This document shows, piece after piece, positions 1 to 8,320 of a stretch of DNA of 64,000 bases; within the stretch, counting starts at the first letter, position 1, and each line of letters opens with the position of its first letter. Location: positions 178,153-242,152 of the forward strand of contig NZ_AASE01000001.1 of the NCBI RefSeq assembly GCF_000168715.1, read 5' to 3'. The stretch is from Chlorobium ferrooxidans DSM 13031 (GTDB taxonomy: Bacteria > Bacteroidota > Chlorobiia > Chlorobiales > Chlorobiaceae). The notes beneath the pieces were generated by a model. That model made no database searches. It saw only the letters and a program-made list of their open reading frames with translations, and was not told the origin of the DNA. Position numbers and translations under genes: made by a program.

Positions 1-1
1 C

Positions 2-301
2 GTGGAGGCATATACAGACAGGATTATCAACATCCATCCCGCCCTGCTGCCGAAGTTCGGTGGCGAGGGTATGTACGGCATTCATGTCCATACGGCGGTA
101 CTCGCTTCAGGCGAAACCGAGAGTGGCGCAACGGTGCATCTGGTCAACGAGGAGTATGACCAGGGGCGGATTCTCATGCAGCGCAAGGTTCCGGTGCATC
201 CAGGCGACAGCCCTGAAAGCCTTGCCGCAAGAGTACTTGCCTGTGAGCACACCCTCTACCCTGACGCCCTTGAAAAACTGCTATCCGAGCTGAACTCATG
301 A
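2..301 (+). CDS. purN: Phosphoribosylglycinamide formyltransferase, C-terminal part
   Basis: Cut by the left edge; only about 99 C-terminal residues are visible. PurN moves a formyl group from 10-formyl-tetrahydrofolate to glycinamide ribonucleotide in purine synthesis. The family signature is clear: the NIHPALLPKF stretch, the G-hVH-A loop (GIHVHTAVL) and SGATVHLVNEEYDQG, which carries the conserved folate-site aspartate. The gene ends in an ATGA overlap with queE, so the two are probably translationally coupled. purF lies about 8 kb away in the same orientation. Confidence 0.93.
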   Translation: MEAYTDRIINIHPALLPKFGGEGMYGIHVHTAVLASGETESGATVHLVNEEYDQGRILMQRKVPVHPGDSPESLAARVLACEHTLYPDALEKLLSELNS

Positions 302-972
302 GCACCCCTACTCTTAACATTAGCGAAATCTTCCACTCAATCCAGGGGGAATCTTCATATGCAGGATGGCCCTGCACCTTCATCAGGCTTGCCGGATGCG
401 GCCACGGCTGCCGCCACTGCGATACCGCCTATGCGGAACACCCCGGCAGGGAGATGAATATTGAGGAGATCATAGAACGGGTGGTTGAACTCGGGGCGCC
501 GCTTGTGGAGATAACCGGAGGAGAACCGCTCCTGCAGGAGGAGGTCTACCCGCTCATGGAGAAGCTTTGCAACCGTTGGAAAGAGCGTGTCCTGCTTGAA
601 ACCGGCGGATTTCTCTCTGTGGCGAAGGCGGATCCCCGCGTGCATAAAATCATCGACCTGAAACCGCCGTCAACCGGTGTATCGGATAAAAACAACCCGG
701 AAAACATTGCACTCGCCCTGAAGCAGAAAGATCACGCAAACCGGTTGATAGAGCTGAAAATTGTCGTGGCCGACCGCGAAGACTACCTCTGGGCTAGGGA
801 GCTGCTCACCAGAACCGGACTCCCTGACGCCTGCACCGTCATGATGGGCGTGGCATTCGGCATGCTGGAGCCCGTAAACCTTGCCAACTGGATTCTCGAA
901 GACCGGCTGAACGTCAGAATGCAGCTTCAACTGCACAAATACATCTGGGATCCCGGAAGAAGAGGGGTTTGA
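298..972 (+). CDS. queE: 7-carboxy-7-deazaguanine synthase (radical SAM)
   Basis: QueE rearranges 6-carboxytetrahydropterin to 7-carboxy-7-deazaguanine in the queuosine pathway. The 224-residue protein has the radical-SAM cluster as C34-x3-C38-x2-C41, preceded by the typical N-terminal SIQGES and FIRLAGC, and followed by the SAM-binding EITGGEPLLQ. The length fits the family. The ATG overlaps the purN stop. No other queuosine genes are seen in the window. Assignment is from motif order and length. Confidence 0.9.
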   Translation: MSTPTLNISEIFHSIQGESSYAGWPCTFIRLAGCGHGCRHCDTAYAEHPGREMNIEEIIERVVELGAPLVEITGGEPLLQEEVYPLMEKLCNRWKERVLLETGGFLSVAKADPRVHKIIDLKPPSTGVSDKNNPENIALALKQKDHANRLIELKIVVADREDYLWARELLTRTGLPDACTVMMGVAFGMLEPVNLANWILEDRLNVRMQLQLHKYIWDPGRRGV

Positions 973-983
973 AGAGGAAGAGA

Positions 984-1087
984 GTGGACGCAAATGGACG
1001 AAGAAATTGTGGACAGAAGTGGACACAGTGGACAAGAATTAAAGCGATGTTAGATTGAATTGTAGGGGCGAACCTGCGTGTTCGCCC
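984..1087. repeat. Iterated TGGAC motif and inverted repeat in the queE-GT2 gap
   Basis: The 275-bp gap after queE holds five hexamers ([G/A]TGGAC) at 984, 994, 1009, 1019 and 1028, then an inverted repeat GGGCGAA (1066-1072) / TTCGCCC (1081-1087). The inverted repeat could fold as a terminator stem but lacks a proper T-run. A GTCC-rich stretch near 1105-1140 resembles the one near 3250-3290. No gene is visible here. Confidence 0.5.
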
Positions 1088-1247
1088 TTCCGGGATGGCA
1101 TTTCTTTTCGTCGTTGCTGTCCCTGTAGTCCTTTGGCTCCTTTCCTGAGAAGATGGACAAGAGTTTGAAGAGATTTTGAATACCGGATGATGGTTTTTGC
1201 TTTATTACAGTTAACTTTTTCGTTATTCAACTTTAATCGTTCAGCCT

Positions 1248-2252
1248 TTGGCCTCACTCTCCGTTATCGTCCCTCTGCTTAATGAGCGGGAATCAATTCC
1301 TGAACTGATTGATCAGCTCTATCTTGCCATGGAGGAGCCGGAGCTGCGCACCCTCTTTCCTGATCCGTTCAGTTTTGAGATTATCATGGTGGATGATGGC
1401 TCAACCGACGGTTCAAACCGGGTTATTGAAGGGCTGATCGACTCCCGGCCTGAGCTCCGGCTGATCTCCTTTCAGAGAAATTTCGGCAAAACCGCCGCGC
1501 TATCGGCCGGATTCATGGCGGCAACCGGTGAGTATCTCTGCACGATTGACGCAGACCTGCAGGATGACCCCTTTGCCATCAAGACCTTGCTGAAAAAGCT
1601 GATGGAGGGCTATGATCTGGTCAGCGGGTGGAAGCAGAACCGCAAGGATCCGCTCTCCAAAACACTTCCATCAAAACTCTTCAATACGGTGACGCGCCTC
1701 TTTACCGGCATAACCATTCACGACTTCAACTGCGGGCTTAAAGTGTACCGCAGCGAGGTGACCCGCCGTCTGGAGCTGCATGGGGATATGCACCGCTACA
1801 TCCCGGTCATGGCCGAGTGGATGGGCTTCAAAATCACCGAACTGCCGGTGGCTCACCGGGCAAGGCAATTCGGCACCACCAAATACAGCTCCGCCCGCTT
1901 TTTACCCGGACTCTTTGATTTTCTCTCGGTGCTCTTTATTACCCGCTACCTTCGCCGACCCATGCATTTTTTCGGTATGGCCGGGCTTGGCAGCTTTCTC
2001 CTCGGTTTTGCCATCAGCCTCTACGTTACCCTTGATAAAATCCTGCTCCACAAACCGGTCAGCAACCGCCCGATTCTTTTTCTCGGCATTCTCCTGCTGA
2101 TTCTCGGGGTCCAGCTTTTTTCCACCGGCCTTCTTGGAGAGATGCTCTCCACTTCAGCTTCGAAAGGGAGTTCCTTTACCGTCAGAAAAACCATGAATCT
2201 CACCACCGGACAGGCCGCAGCCATCGGCGGTGCTGATTCCGTCAGGGGATAA
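1248..2252 (+). CDS. Family 2 glycosyltransferase, membrane-anchored (GtrB/dolichyl-P-mannose synthase-like)
   Basis: A 334-residue GT-A glycosyltransferase of the polyprenyl-phosphate sugar transferase type. Visible are the N-terminal SVIVPLLNE, VDDGSTDGS, the DADLQDDP metal/nucleotide motif near residue 101, and two C-terminal hydrophobic segments (about 243-265 and 281-303), as in GtrB/DPMS proteins that charge a lipid carrier at the inner membrane. The start is a TTG; an in-frame stop lies about 35 bases upstream with no ATG or GTG between, and the Shine-Dalgarno is weak. The sugar cannot be told from sequence. Confidence 0.85.
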   Translation: MASLSVIVPLLNERESIPELIDQLYLAMEEPELRTLFPDPFSFEIIMVDDGSTDGSNRVIEGLIDSRPELRLISFQRNFGKTAALSAGFMAATGEYLCTIDADLQDDPFAIKTLLKKLMEGYDLVSGWKQNRKDPLSKTLPSKLFNTVTRLFTGITIHDFNCGLKVYRSEVTRRLELHGDMHRYIPVMAEWMGFKITELPVAHRARQFGTTKYSSARFLPGLFDFLSVLFITRYLRRPMHFFGMAGLGSFLLGFAISLYVTLDKILLHKPVSNRPILFLGILLLILGVQLFSTGLLGEMLSTSASKGSSFTVRKTMNLTTGQAAAIGGADSVRG

Positions 2253-2290
2253 CGAAGTAATCAAATCACGTAACAAGTATAGAGAGGTTC
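2252..2290. repeat. Partial MITE-like repeat end upstream of nfo
   Basis: The stretch matches the right-hand end of the 141-bp dispersed repeat: the AACGAAGTAATCAAATC block followed by a terminal AGAGAGGT. The terminal GAGAGG lies at Shine-Dalgarno distance from the nfo ATG, so the repeat end appears to supply the ribosome binding site. Confidence 0.6.
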
Positions 2291-2294
2291 AATT

Positions 2295-3137
2295 ATGAAA
2301 AGAGTCGGCGCCCATGTAAGCATAGCCGGAGGAGTTGAAAATGCTCCGCTTCAGGCTGCAACCATCGGGGCAAAAGCTTTTGCGCTCTTTACCAAAAATC
2401 AGCGGCAATGGAGAGCACCAAAACTTGAGACCTCTTCAATAGATGCATTTCTGAAAAACTGTAATGATGGGGGCTTCAAACCTCAGCATATTCTGCCGCA
2501 TGACAGCTACCTGATCAATCTCGGCAGTCCTGACACGGGGAAGCGCCAGGTTTCGCGTGATGCTTTTATCGGGGAGATGCAGCGGGTGGAAGCGCTCCAG
2601 CTTACCCTGCTGAACTTTCATCCCGGCAGCCATCTGAAAGAGATAAGCGAGGAGGAGTGCCTCAGGCTGATTGCCGAATCGATCAACCGGGCGCTTGATG
2701 TTACAAAAGGGGTTACCGCTGTTATTGAAAACACGGCCGGTCAGGGAAGCAATCTCGGATACCGCTTCGAGCAGCTCGCATCGATTATTGATCAAGTCGA
2801 GGATAAAACACGGGCCGGGGTCTGCCTCGACACCTGCCATCTCTTTGCCAGCGGTTACGACCTCAGCTCAGCCGCTGCGGCAGAAGCCACCTTCTGCGAG
2901 TTTGACCGTATCGTAGGGCTGCACTATCTGCGGGGCATGCACCTCAACGATGCCATGCAGCCGATCGGCAGCCGCATAGACCGCCATGCAAGTATCGGCA
3001 AGGGGACAATCGGAGTGGAGGCGTTCAGCTACATCATGAACAACCCTGTATTTGAAGAGATTCCGCTGATCCTTGAAACCCCCGACTCCGACCAGTGGCC
3101 CGAAGAGATCAAACTCCTCTACTCCTTCGAACACTAA
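2295..3137 (+). CDS. nfo: Endonuclease IV (AP endonuclease)
   Basis: Nfo cuts DNA 5' of abasic sites in base excision repair. The 280-residue TIM-barrel protein begins GAHVSIAGG and has the family's zinc-site segments [35 protein letters not shown] and ILETP. Length is normal. The start is chosen for the GAGAGG eight bases upstream. ftsX converges from the other side across about 200 bp of repeat-derived DNA. Confidence 0.95.
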   Translation: MKRVGAHVSIAGGVENAPLQAATIGAKAFALFTKNQRQWRAPKLETSSIDAFLKNCNDGGFKPQHILPHDSYLINLGSPDTGKRQVSRDAFIGEMQRVEALQLTLLNFHPGSHLKEISEEECLRLIAESINRALDVTKGVTAVIENTAGQGSNLGYRFEQLASIIDQVEDKTRAGVCLDTCHLFASGYDLSSAAAAEATFCEFDRIVGLHYLRGMHLNDAMQPIGSRIDRHASIGKGTIGVEAFSYIMNNPVFEEIPLILETPDSDQWPEEIKLLYSFEH

Positions 3138-3343
3138 GCTCCGGAGGAGCGTAACAATAGGATTAACCGTCGTGAGCAGTTCGAAGATTTTTGAACAACG
3201 AAACAGACGAAATCACACGAAATTGTGCCCAAGCAAACCATCAAGGTGTTCTCTTCGTCCTTGTAGTCCCTGCTGTCCTTGTTGTCCTTGATCTCTTTTC
3301 AGAGCACCACCCAACGAAGCAATCAAATCGCGCAACAGGTTAA
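3138..3343. repeat. Mosaic of dispersed-repeat fragments between nfo and ftsX
   Basis: Directly after the nfo stop is the CTCCGGAGGAGCG block of the second repeat family. It is followed by the CGTCGTGAGCAG segment from the left part of the MITE-like repeat, and near 3300-3340 by its right-hand block (GAGCACCACCCAACGAAGC...). Between them is a run of four 9-base units starting GTCC (about 3257-3292). The arrangement looks like a decayed or rearranged copy. No gene is seen. Confidence 0.55.
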
Positions 3344-3344
3344 A

Positions 3345-4253
3345 TCAGCGTTTGGAAACGATCCTCAGATATTTGCCTACAGACAGCGCACTCCCGAAAA
3401 CCCCGAGCACCAGCCCGAGCAGGACGGTCGACGGGTAGATCAGCAGTGCAGAGGGCTGCAGCACCTTGTAGATACCCGGTTCATAACTGAAGAGCAGTTG
3501 ATCGAAGAGCAGACAGACCGCACCGGCAGCAAGTATGCCTGCTATCAGGCCCTGAAGTGCGCCTTCAATAATATAGGGAGCGCCGATGAACCACCCCGTA
3601 GCGCCAACCAGACGCATGGTACGGATCTTCTCCTGCCTTGAATACATGGCGAGCCGGATGGTGTAGCCGATCAGCACAACGGTTGCCACCGAAATGAGCA
3701 CCCCGATTCCTCCGGTCAGCAGCGTAAACAAGCGGGCATTCTGCTCTATCTGGCCGATAAATGCCTGATTATAGCGGATATCGGCGCCCGGGGCGACGTT
3801 CCTGATAGCAGGAACAAGCTGCTCGACACTGTCGGGTGTTGCATATTCGGACTGAAACTTCACTCTTACCGATCTCGGAAGCGGGTTGGATCCGAGAATT
3901 CTGACAATATCCTCTCCAAAGTCACGATTAAAGCTCTTTGCCGCATCAGCTTTCGAAACAAACGTGGCCTCCCGAACTCCTTTGAGCACCCTGATCTGTT
4001 CCGCGCTCCTTGTTGCAAGAGAGTCGCTCATCGACTCGCCAAGAAAAACCTCAAGTTCAACCCGGCTTCGCAGCTCCTGGATCACATCAAAAAAACTGAG
4101 AGAGACGGTGCTGAAAAGACCGAGCAGCACAAGAGCAAAAAAACTGACCGTAACCGTAATGGCTGCGGGAAGCTTGGCCCTGCCGATACTTGAAAAACCC
4201 TCTTTGACGACGAATAACAATGACATAACAGCTTGTTTTGCATTAAATAACAC
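3345..4253 (-). CDS. ftsX: FtsX-like cell division permease
   Basis: A 302-residue inner-membrane protein with the FtsX plan: one N-terminal membrane segment (about 30-52), a periplasmic region of about 100 residues containing LEVFLGE and the ECD-type VRVKFQSE, then three C-terminal segments around a cytoplasmic loop with RQEKIRTMRLVGAT, the FtsX signature. FtsX works with the ATPase FtsE to activate murein hydrolases at the septum; no ftsE is in this window. The longest reading starts at GTG 4253; ATG 4226 (MSLLFVV) is also possible. The stop abuts repeat DNA. Confidence 0.88.
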   Translation of the reverse strand: MLFNAKQAVMSLLFVVKEGFSSIGRAKLPAAITVTVSFFALVLLGLFSTVSLSFFDVIQELRSRVELEVFLGESMSDSLATRSAEQIRVLKGVREATFVSKADAAKSFNRDFGEDIVRILGSNPLPRSVRVKFQSEYATPDSVEQLVPAIRNVAPGADIRYNQAFIGQIEQNARLFTLLTGGIGVLISVATVVLIGYTIRLAMYSRQEKIRTMRLVGATGWFIGAPYIIEGALQGLIAGILAAGAVCLLFDQLLFSYEPGIYKVLQPSALLIYPSTVLLGLVLGVFGSALSVGKYLRIVSKR

Positions 4254-4314
4254 CTGTAACTCAAAGAATCAACAAAACAAGTTGCAAAAACAAGTTTTTT
4301 TTCTTTTTATTACA

Positions 4315-4455
4315 GGGCATTTCTATTTAGTGTCGTGAGAAGCCGGAGTACAAGGCGGATGGAGCGCAGAAACCGGAGTGTAGATAGATTACATGAGGAT
4401 TTTGAGCACCACCCAACGCAGTAATCGGGTTTCGGAACAAATAAATAGCGATGCC
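4315..4455. repeat. MITE-like dispersed repeat, copy A
   Basis: About 141 bp, in the same orientation as the copies at 37431, 47476 and 63171. The left end is GGGCATTTCTATTTA; the right end ends TAAATAGCGATGCC, roughly its inverse. The interior has the shared landmarks GTCGTGAG, AAGGCGGATGGAGC, GAAACCGGAGTG, ACATGAGGAT and CACCCAACGCAGTAAT. It lies between the ftsX 5' end and tRNA-Ala. It encodes no protein. Confidence 0.8.
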
Positions 4456-4469
4456 TACAGCGACAAATC

Positions 4470-4542
4470 GGGGCTATAGCTCAGTTGGTAGAGCATTTGC
4501 ATGGCATGCAAAGGGTCAGGAGTTCGAGTCTCCTTAGCTCCA
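4470..4542 (+). tRNA. tRNA-Ala (anticodon GGC)
   Basis: A 73-base cloverleaf. The acceptor stem GGGGCTA pairs with TAGCTCC and contains the G3-U70 wobble that marks alanine tRNAs. The D arm is TAGCTCAGTTGGTAGAGCA. The anticodon stem TTTGC/GCAAA encloses the loop ATGGCAT, giving GGC at 34-36. The T arm has GTTCGAG. CCA is not encoded: the discriminator A is followed by CAA. Confidence 0.96.
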
Positions 4543-4553
4543 CAAAAAAATAG

Positions 4554-4587
4554 AAAAGCGCAGTCAAACAGCTGCGCTTTTTTTATT
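4554..4587 (+). terminator. Rho-independent terminator after tRNA-Ala
   Basis: GCGCAG (4558-4563) pairs with CTGCGC (4572-4577); the stem is preceded by A-rich and followed by seven T residues. It sits 12 bases after the tRNA. Confidence 0.85.
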
Positions 4588-4643
4588 TCTACCCTCCCGA
4601 AAAGGACCAACCTTTGGCATCGCAATAAGGGCACCTCTATTAA

Positions 4644-5168
4644 TTACGTTCCTTTCCTCACCGCTTGCGCGATCAAAAAAACCACTCCCACAAAAAGTGA
4701 TGCACAAAGACCTGCTGCAATATTGTAACTGGCTGCAAGAAGAACAACGGGAAGAGTAAAGTCCGCATCAAAACCAACCCGACTTGAACTTACTGCGAGC
4801 GTCAGGGCTGTCAGACCGGTAAAAAAGAAGCTGGTAGCTATACTTCCGGCAAAAGAGATGAAGACCTTCTCACCCTTCCCTTCCGCAATGGCCACTTTCC
4901 TTGCCACCTGTTTGCTGGCTCCCGGATCAAGCAGTTGGCGTACCATCATGGCCACAAGGGCAAAGAGAACAAGTACACCGGCGTGAATACCGTAAACCGT
5001 AAAGAGCTCGCTCTGCTGTGCGTTGAAATAACCCTGACCGAGCTTTGCCGAGGCAAGACGGAGCATGAAGATCGATGTCCAGTAAAACAGGGTACCCCAG
5101 AGCAGCGTTACCAGAACCCAGGTTGCCACACCGGGAGGAGCCGGAGTTTTTTTTATCGGTGATGCCAT
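4644..5168 (-). CDS. Small membrane protein, function unknown
   Basis: A 174-residue protein with four predicted membrane segments (about 16-38, 56-78, 101-123, 138-165) joined by short loops. No catalytic motif was recognised. It lies 51 bp downstream of the AAA-RyR gene on the same strand and may be cotranscribed with it. Its 3' end is next to GGGCACCTCTATTAATT (about 4629-4645), which matches the inverted end of the MITE-like repeat. Confidence 0.65.
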   Translation of the reverse strand: MASPIKKTPAPPGVATWVLVTLLWGTLFYWTSIFMLRLASAKLGQGYFNAQQSELFTVYGIHAGVLVLFALVAMMVRQLLDPGASKQVARKVAIAEGKGEKVFISFAGSIATSFFFTGLTALTLAVSSSRVGFDADFTLPVVLLAASYNIAAGLCASLFVGVVFLIAQAVRKGT

Positions 5169-5219
5169 GAGAAAAATGTGTGATTAATAAAAAAACAATA
5201 TAACAGCTTTGCACCCTCT

Positions 5220-7892
5220 TTATTGGGCAAGTTTTACAATAGTATAGCCTGCCTCCTTGAGCAAAAGGGGAATATTTTCTGAAACCAGAGCCCGATCCTT
5301 ATCCTTTACCTCTTTTGAGAGTTGCTCCCAGTCGACAAGCAGTGCATGGAGCTTTTTCTCTTTATTGGTTTCAGGGGCATATTTCCACCCATCGGCAAGT
5401 TTGGCTTCCATCCACCGCTCGTGCTCAAGTTTGGCCATCTCTTTCAATTCGGGTATCGGAATTTCAACGGCCTGTTCGTTGTTGCGCATGGGAACAATGG
5501 CGTAGCCAAAAGCAGCGAGTTTGTTGGGAATATCGCGGACTGCTGCACGATTCTTCTCCTGATTATGCGCAGAAAGCGCAGCAAAGCTGACAAGCAGGCT
5601 GTGTGTTTTCGGGTTTGATTTTTCATTGTTCACCTTACCCCAAACGTATCCCTGGCTTTTCAGGTTGTCATACAACAATTTATGGTTAAGACGCGCCAAT
5701 TTTTCAAGCAGCTCTTCGCGGAGTTCCAGATGATGCACCAACGCGGTAAATGAGAGCGGATCCACATGCAAACCCAACTGTTCTTCTGGCGGCAGATAGG
5801 AACGGTTGAAATGGGTTGCGGTGCCAAGCCTGCTCATGGCGACAATCGCCTCCATTGAGCGCGATCCATGCCGATAGGAGTCGACCCGGAGAAATGCCCG
5901 CATGATACCGATATCGATACGAAGAAAGTGATTTCTGTCGAACAGCTGAGGGGTCAGCCGCTCGAAGAGTGAGCGAAGGAGAATCGCCCGGCGCACAATG
6001 AAATAGGGGTCATCGCGTCCCTCGGAGAGTTGCGGGTTCGGACCGAGCACATTGAGAAACCCTTTAAGCCGGCTCAGAAAGTCCGGGGTTTTGGCTTCCA
6101 CAAGCTCTTTCTGTTTTCTGGATTTTGTAAACTCGTTCAGACTCGACGAGGTGCCGCCCGCAAAGACAAAAATAGCTTTTCCAATCGGGTGGGTTAACTG
6201 TCCCTGCTGAAATTCACCATCCTGCATCGGCGCCAGAAAAAAGCGCAGCCATCCAAGCTTTTTTCCATCAAGCGAGGTGTCAAATTCATCCCAGAATGCG
6301 AGTGGTATTTTACCGGATAACGCGACATCACGAATCTGATGAAAAGCATCAATCAGATCTGCCGGACTTTTAAACTGGGAGAGATTGAAGGTGAGGGTTT
6401 TCTCCGCGATTTTTTTCCCCGGACTGGCCGCCCTGGCGATCTGCTTGACGGCAAACGATTTTCCTGAACCGGGAGGACCGAAAACAGCTATCGAAACAGG
6501 ACGCTCTTCCTGCTGACTGCAATACTCTGAAATAAGACTGTGAATGCTCCGGAGCGATTCAATCTCCTGACGGTCCACCGTGACCAGCTCTCCGAATACC
6601 CCGATCGGAATATTTTTCAGGGCCGCTGTTGCGCCCTCAAGAACGATCCGCTGACTTAACTCTTCAAGATCATCATAATAACGATCCCTGAGAATTGTCC
6701 AGGATAATGGCTGTGCATGCTGTTCATCATCAATAATCGGGCAATCGGCCATGGCCAGCGGCGGCTCATCACTCTTCAGATGTTTAATAACACCATCAAT
6801 CGGAAAACGCAGGCGGGGTGAAGAGTCAGTCCCTCCATCATAACCGGCTTTGTGAAGGTAACGCATCGCGGCGATACCGGACTGGATCCCTTTGGTCAGG
6901 TCCGGATTCTCTTTGGCCATCATAATTTCACGAACAATACCGGCGACCAAAACCGATGTTTTGCCGATAATCGTCCCTTTCCCTGCCGGCCATTCGCGCT
7001 CCATGTAGAGGGGGTCAAAGAGCAGCTTGGGCGATTCATGTTTTGTAATCCCCGGCAGAAGCAACGCACCGGTCGGGCCGAATGAAACAACCGTATAGGC
7101 AGAATGGGTCAGCCTGTTGATCATGGGATTATGGGTGAGTTCCCAGATCAGTTCCAGAGCTGTTTTTTCCCAGGATATCTGGGCGCTGACCTGAATGGCC
7201 GACTGGCGCAGATCGTTAATGCTCAGCACAACAATAAGACGATCTGAAAAATGTGCTATCAAATGCTCCCATAAGGCCCCCTCGGCCATCGGTTGGGACA
7301 TTTTCACAATAATCCAGGGCCCATTTTTGCCGCTCCCCGGCTCTTTTATGGCAACAGGCCAGTGATCCGGCTGATCTCTGAATCCGAGGTTGCTGTCATC
7401 GATGACGATAATGTCGGCATGTTCCGGGCCGGCGGTAACGCCATCGGATTTATGTTGTTCCGGTTCAATTTTTGAGGAGCGGTCAAGACCGAGGAAGCGC
7501 TCAACCCGCCACACAATAGTGTCGGGTGCTCCCTTGTCGCGATATGGCGCCCATACGGAATAACAGTGGTAGTAGCAGGTGTCATAGGGATCGATAGTCG
7601 ATGCCGGTGTGGTATGAGTACTCGTAACGTCAACGGTATACGGCAGGTAGACCTTCAGTTGATTCGTCATCGAAGTAATGAGGTCGGAAAGAAGAACAGC
7701 ACTGCCGAACTGCCAGCTCATTCTGCAACTCTCGGCACCGGTCCAGGCGGAGGGATCATGCGATTCACGGGAGATATGAGCAATATTCCAGTCAATGGTA
7801 ACATCACCGGTAACAAAGAGAGAAAGCTTATCTTTTTTTTTCCGCATTGGCAGTGATCTTGGGATTTGATTAACCGGAGTGATATCCTGCAT
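5220..7892 (-). CDS. AAA-type ATPase with two C-terminal RyR-like domains
   Basis: An 890-residue multidomain protein. Residues 20-355 resemble a degenerate PfkB/ribokinase fold: FVTGDVTIDW at the start, IIVIDDSNLG near 161, SFGPTGALLL near 270, and a helix-rich end after GKTSVLVAG where a kinase would have GAGD. Residues 465-700 form a P-loop ATPase with Walker A GPPGSGKS (472-479) and Walker B LAFWDEFD (531-538). The C-terminus has two copies, about 735-805 and 818-890, of a domain like the ryanodine-receptor RyR repeat (LEHERWMEAK..GW, then a KDKDRA..N..L...GY tail). RyR domains in bacteria are thought to bind ligands in sensory or conflict proteins; a role here is inference. The first ATG is used; a second is at residue 16. 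Neither has a strong Shine-Dalgarno. Confidence 0.7.
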   Translation of the reverse strand: MQDITPVNQIPRSLPMRKKKDKLSLFVTGDVTIDWNIAHISRESHDPSAWTGAESCRMSWQFGSAVLLSDLITSMTNQLKVYLPYTVDVTSTHTTPASTIDPYDTCYYHCYSVWAPYRDKGAPDTIVWRVERFLGLDRSSKIEPEQHKSDGVTAGPEHADIIVIDDSNLGFRDQPDHWPVAIKEPGSGKNGPWIIVKMSQPMAEGALWEHLIAHFSDRLIVVLSINDLRQSAIQVSAQISWEKTALELIWELTHNPMINRLTHSAYTVVSFGPTGALLLPGITKHESPKLLFDPLYMEREWPAGKGTIIGKTSVLVAGIVREIMMAKENPDLTKGIQSGIAAMRYLHKAGYDGGTDSSPRLRFPIDGVIKHLKSDEPPLAMADCPIIDDEQHAQPLSWTILRDRYYDDLEELSQRIVLEGATAALKNIPIGVFGELVTVDRQEIESLRSIHSLISEYCSQQEERPVSIAVFGPPGSGKSFAVKQIARAASPGKKIAEKTLTFNLSQFKSPADLIDAFHQIRDVALSGKIPLAFWDEFDTSLDGKKLGWLRFFLAPMQDGEFQQGQLTHPIGKAIFVFAGGTSSSLNEFTKSRKQKELVEAKTPDFLSRLKGFLNVLGPNPQLSEGRDDPYFIVRRAILLRSLFERLTPQLFDRNHFLRIDIGIMRAFLRVDSYRHGSRSMEAIVAMSRLGTATHFNRSYLPPEEQLGLHVDPLSFTALVHHLELREELLEKLARLNHKLLYDNLKSQGYVWGKVNNEKSNPKTHSLLVSFAALSAHNQEKNRAAVRDIPNKLAAFGYAIVPMRNNEQAVEIPIPELKEMAKLEHERWMEAKLADGWKYAPETNKEKKLHALLVDWEQLSKEVKDKDRALVSENIPLLLKEAGYTIVKLAQ

Positions 7893-8320
7893 TCATACGG
7901 GAACTCAAAATGGTGAGAGAAGAGTCCGGATCAGCAGTGAACTTACCGGGGCGAACATCGAGTTCATCCAACCCGGACAGGCAGACTTGATATAAAAGGA
8001 AGAATGAATCGGCTCTATAAGTTCCCCCGGGCGCCGTGCCGGCTGCTCCATTCGGTCTGATTTTCGGAGGTAACCGGCAGATGACCAAAACAAATGCAAC
8101 CCGGTATCAGCAACTGGAGCAGGCAGCAGCCGAAGCCGACGCATCGAAAAATCCGTCAGCATATGCTCATAACACTTCGAACAGGAACAGAATAGGAACG
8201 AGAATACATCAACTGGAACTGATGCAACGATTATTTTCAGTTTTCCGTTTGAATATTGATCTTCATTTGCCATTATTAGGACTCTGAGGTGCTTCTCCTA
8301 ACTTTAACATACTTTTGCTT
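7893..8320. other. Gap between divergent AAA-RyR gene and purF
   Basis: About 430 bp. Reading frames of up to about 120 codons exist on both strands, but none has a recognisable domain or a convincing ribosome binding site. The region must hold both divergent promoters; the AT-rich stretch 8225-8320 is the likely purF promoter area. No RNA gene or clear riboswitch fold was recognised. Confidence 0.4.

Noticed and set aside
3279..3641. A plus-strand frame opposite the ftsX 3' end
   Set aside because: Starts in repeat DNA and continues antisense to FtsX membrane segments.
4430..4600. Island attachment site at tRNA-Ala
   Set aside because: No second copy of the tRNA 3' end was found in the window, and no integrase gene is present.
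7905..8273. A 122-codon minus-strand frame upstream of the AAA-RyR gene
   Set aside because: No recognisable domain, mixed composition without a hydrophobic or helical pattern, and no ribosome binding site; it overlaps a plus-strand frame of similar quality.
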